DNA of 29,186 nucleotides from assembly GCA_029204225.1 (NCBI GenBank), contig MU836429.1:1-29186 (forward strand). Reading direction: 5' to 3'. The stretch's first letter is position 1. The number at the start of each line of letters is the position of its first letter. The stretch comes from Diphasiastrum complanatum. Taxonomy: Eukaryota; Streptophyta; Lycopodiopsida; Lycopodiales; Lycopodiaceae. The notes under the pieces are model-generated. The model did not search any database. It was not told where the DNA came from and saw only the letters and a program-made list of their open reading frames with translations. The position numbers and the translations under genes were made by a program. Of the stretch, positions 28,696 through 29,186 are shown in pieces.

Positions 28696-29186
28696 GTATC
28701 AGTTGGGTTTTTCCTCAAAGGGGAAAAAGACTAGGATCCTCTTCAGAGATTGGCAACAAGTTGGATCGAGCCATAATCCTAGCAGATGGGAAGCAAAGTG
28801 TTGGAAAGGCTTTTTGTCCGAAGAACTCTACTCTAAGTCCGATCAGCTGATTTATTAAGTGGAGGGGAACTATCACACACACCTCTCTCTTGGGGCAAAT
28901 TTTGAATGAAAGTTGATCAAAATGGGGGCAAATTCAAGGTGACCTAGCCATACTCACACGAGGAGACTGGCGAACTTTGGACCTAATAAGTTGACAAGCT
29001 TTTGTTGTGGAAAGGAAAGTTTGTTATAGGCTTTCTCTGGACCAGCAATGATGAGGAAACATATGAGTACGCTGGCTTGTGTTACGTGTAAGGCAGCTGA
29101 TCAATGAAAGAACTGTGAAAGTTGAGTCTTGCATGAGAGACTTGGTATTTCGAACGGACGCTAAGGGACAGTTCGCGTTGAGATCG

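Larger units (their letters stand above)
23421..29186 (+). mobile_element. Tandem array of a non-coding LTR retroelement (LTR-internal-LTR-internal)
   Basis: LTR 23421-24643, PBS, internal 24644-26194, LTR 26195-27436, PBS, internal 27437-29186 (cut by the window end). The two units are nearly identical, with a period of about 2.77 kb. The internal part encodes no gag, protease, integrase or RT, so this is a non-autonomous LARD-like element. Two units sharing a middle LTR arise by unequal recombination between LTRs. The sequence is clearly richer in G+C than the rest of the window. A third LTR is expected about 65-70 bp beyond the window end. Confidence 0.82.
27437..29186 (+). other. Non-coding internal region, second copy (cut by window end)
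   Basis: It repeats 24644 onward, including the stem-loop array, and is longer because of a 255-bp tandem duplication at 28191-28695. The window ends about 65-70 bp before the position where the next LTR would begin. Confidence 0.72.

Overview
This is a plant nuclear window dominated by transposable elements. It holds one host gene, on the minus strand at 18870-21495: the 3' end of an axonemal dynein heavy chain of the inner-arm, single-headed DNAH6 type. The plant-style elements (Copia elements primed by initiator Met-tRNA, a MULE remnant, a LINE) together with an axonemal dynein point to a land plant with motile sperm: fern, lycophyte, bryophyte, cycad or Ginkgo. The repeat load makes a fern my best guess, but the sequence alone does not decide the lineage.

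Layout. 1-807 is AT-rich with nothing recognised. 813-7319 is a complete non-autonomous Copia-type element with both LTRs, a 5-bp target duplication (GAAGC), a PBS, a PPT and a broken gag-protease region, but no recognisable integrase or reverse transcriptase. A smaller element (4339-5921) with terminal inverted repeats and its own 5-bp duplication (GTCAA) is nested inside it and carries an unidentified, possibly intron-bearing reading frame. Long CT/TA microsatellites follow (7344-7494). 7510-11434 is a decayed Copia element on the minus strand: 5' LTR, PBS, gag, protease, integrase and RT are present, but the 3' LTR is missing. About 11700-16159 is a third Copia pseudo-element on the plus strand with a 3' LTR but no 5' LTR. 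16419-17020 (minus) is a MULE/FAR1-like transposase remnant with a SWIM zinc finger, followed by a compound CT/CA microsatellite and a perfect 14-bp hairpin. 17234-18334 holds nothing I recognise.

The dynein gene has five visible exons with good splice sites that join into 474 codons in one frame. Its 3' UTR is a minisatellite of six 88-89 bp units, and five of the units carry a canonical AATAAA poly(A) signal. Upstream (21496 onward) no further dynein exon is visible for 7.7 kb. That stretch holds a LINE remnant and then a GC-richer tandem array LTR-internal-LTR-internal (23421-29186) of a non-coding LTR retroelement. Either the gene has a very long, transposon-filled intron or the visible part is a 5'-truncated copy.

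The least familiar structure is in the leader of that non-coding element: five regularly spaced GTGCT...AGCAC stem-loop motifs follow the primer binding site in both copies. No complete, functional transposase or pol gene is present. Every mobile-element gene here is broken or partial.
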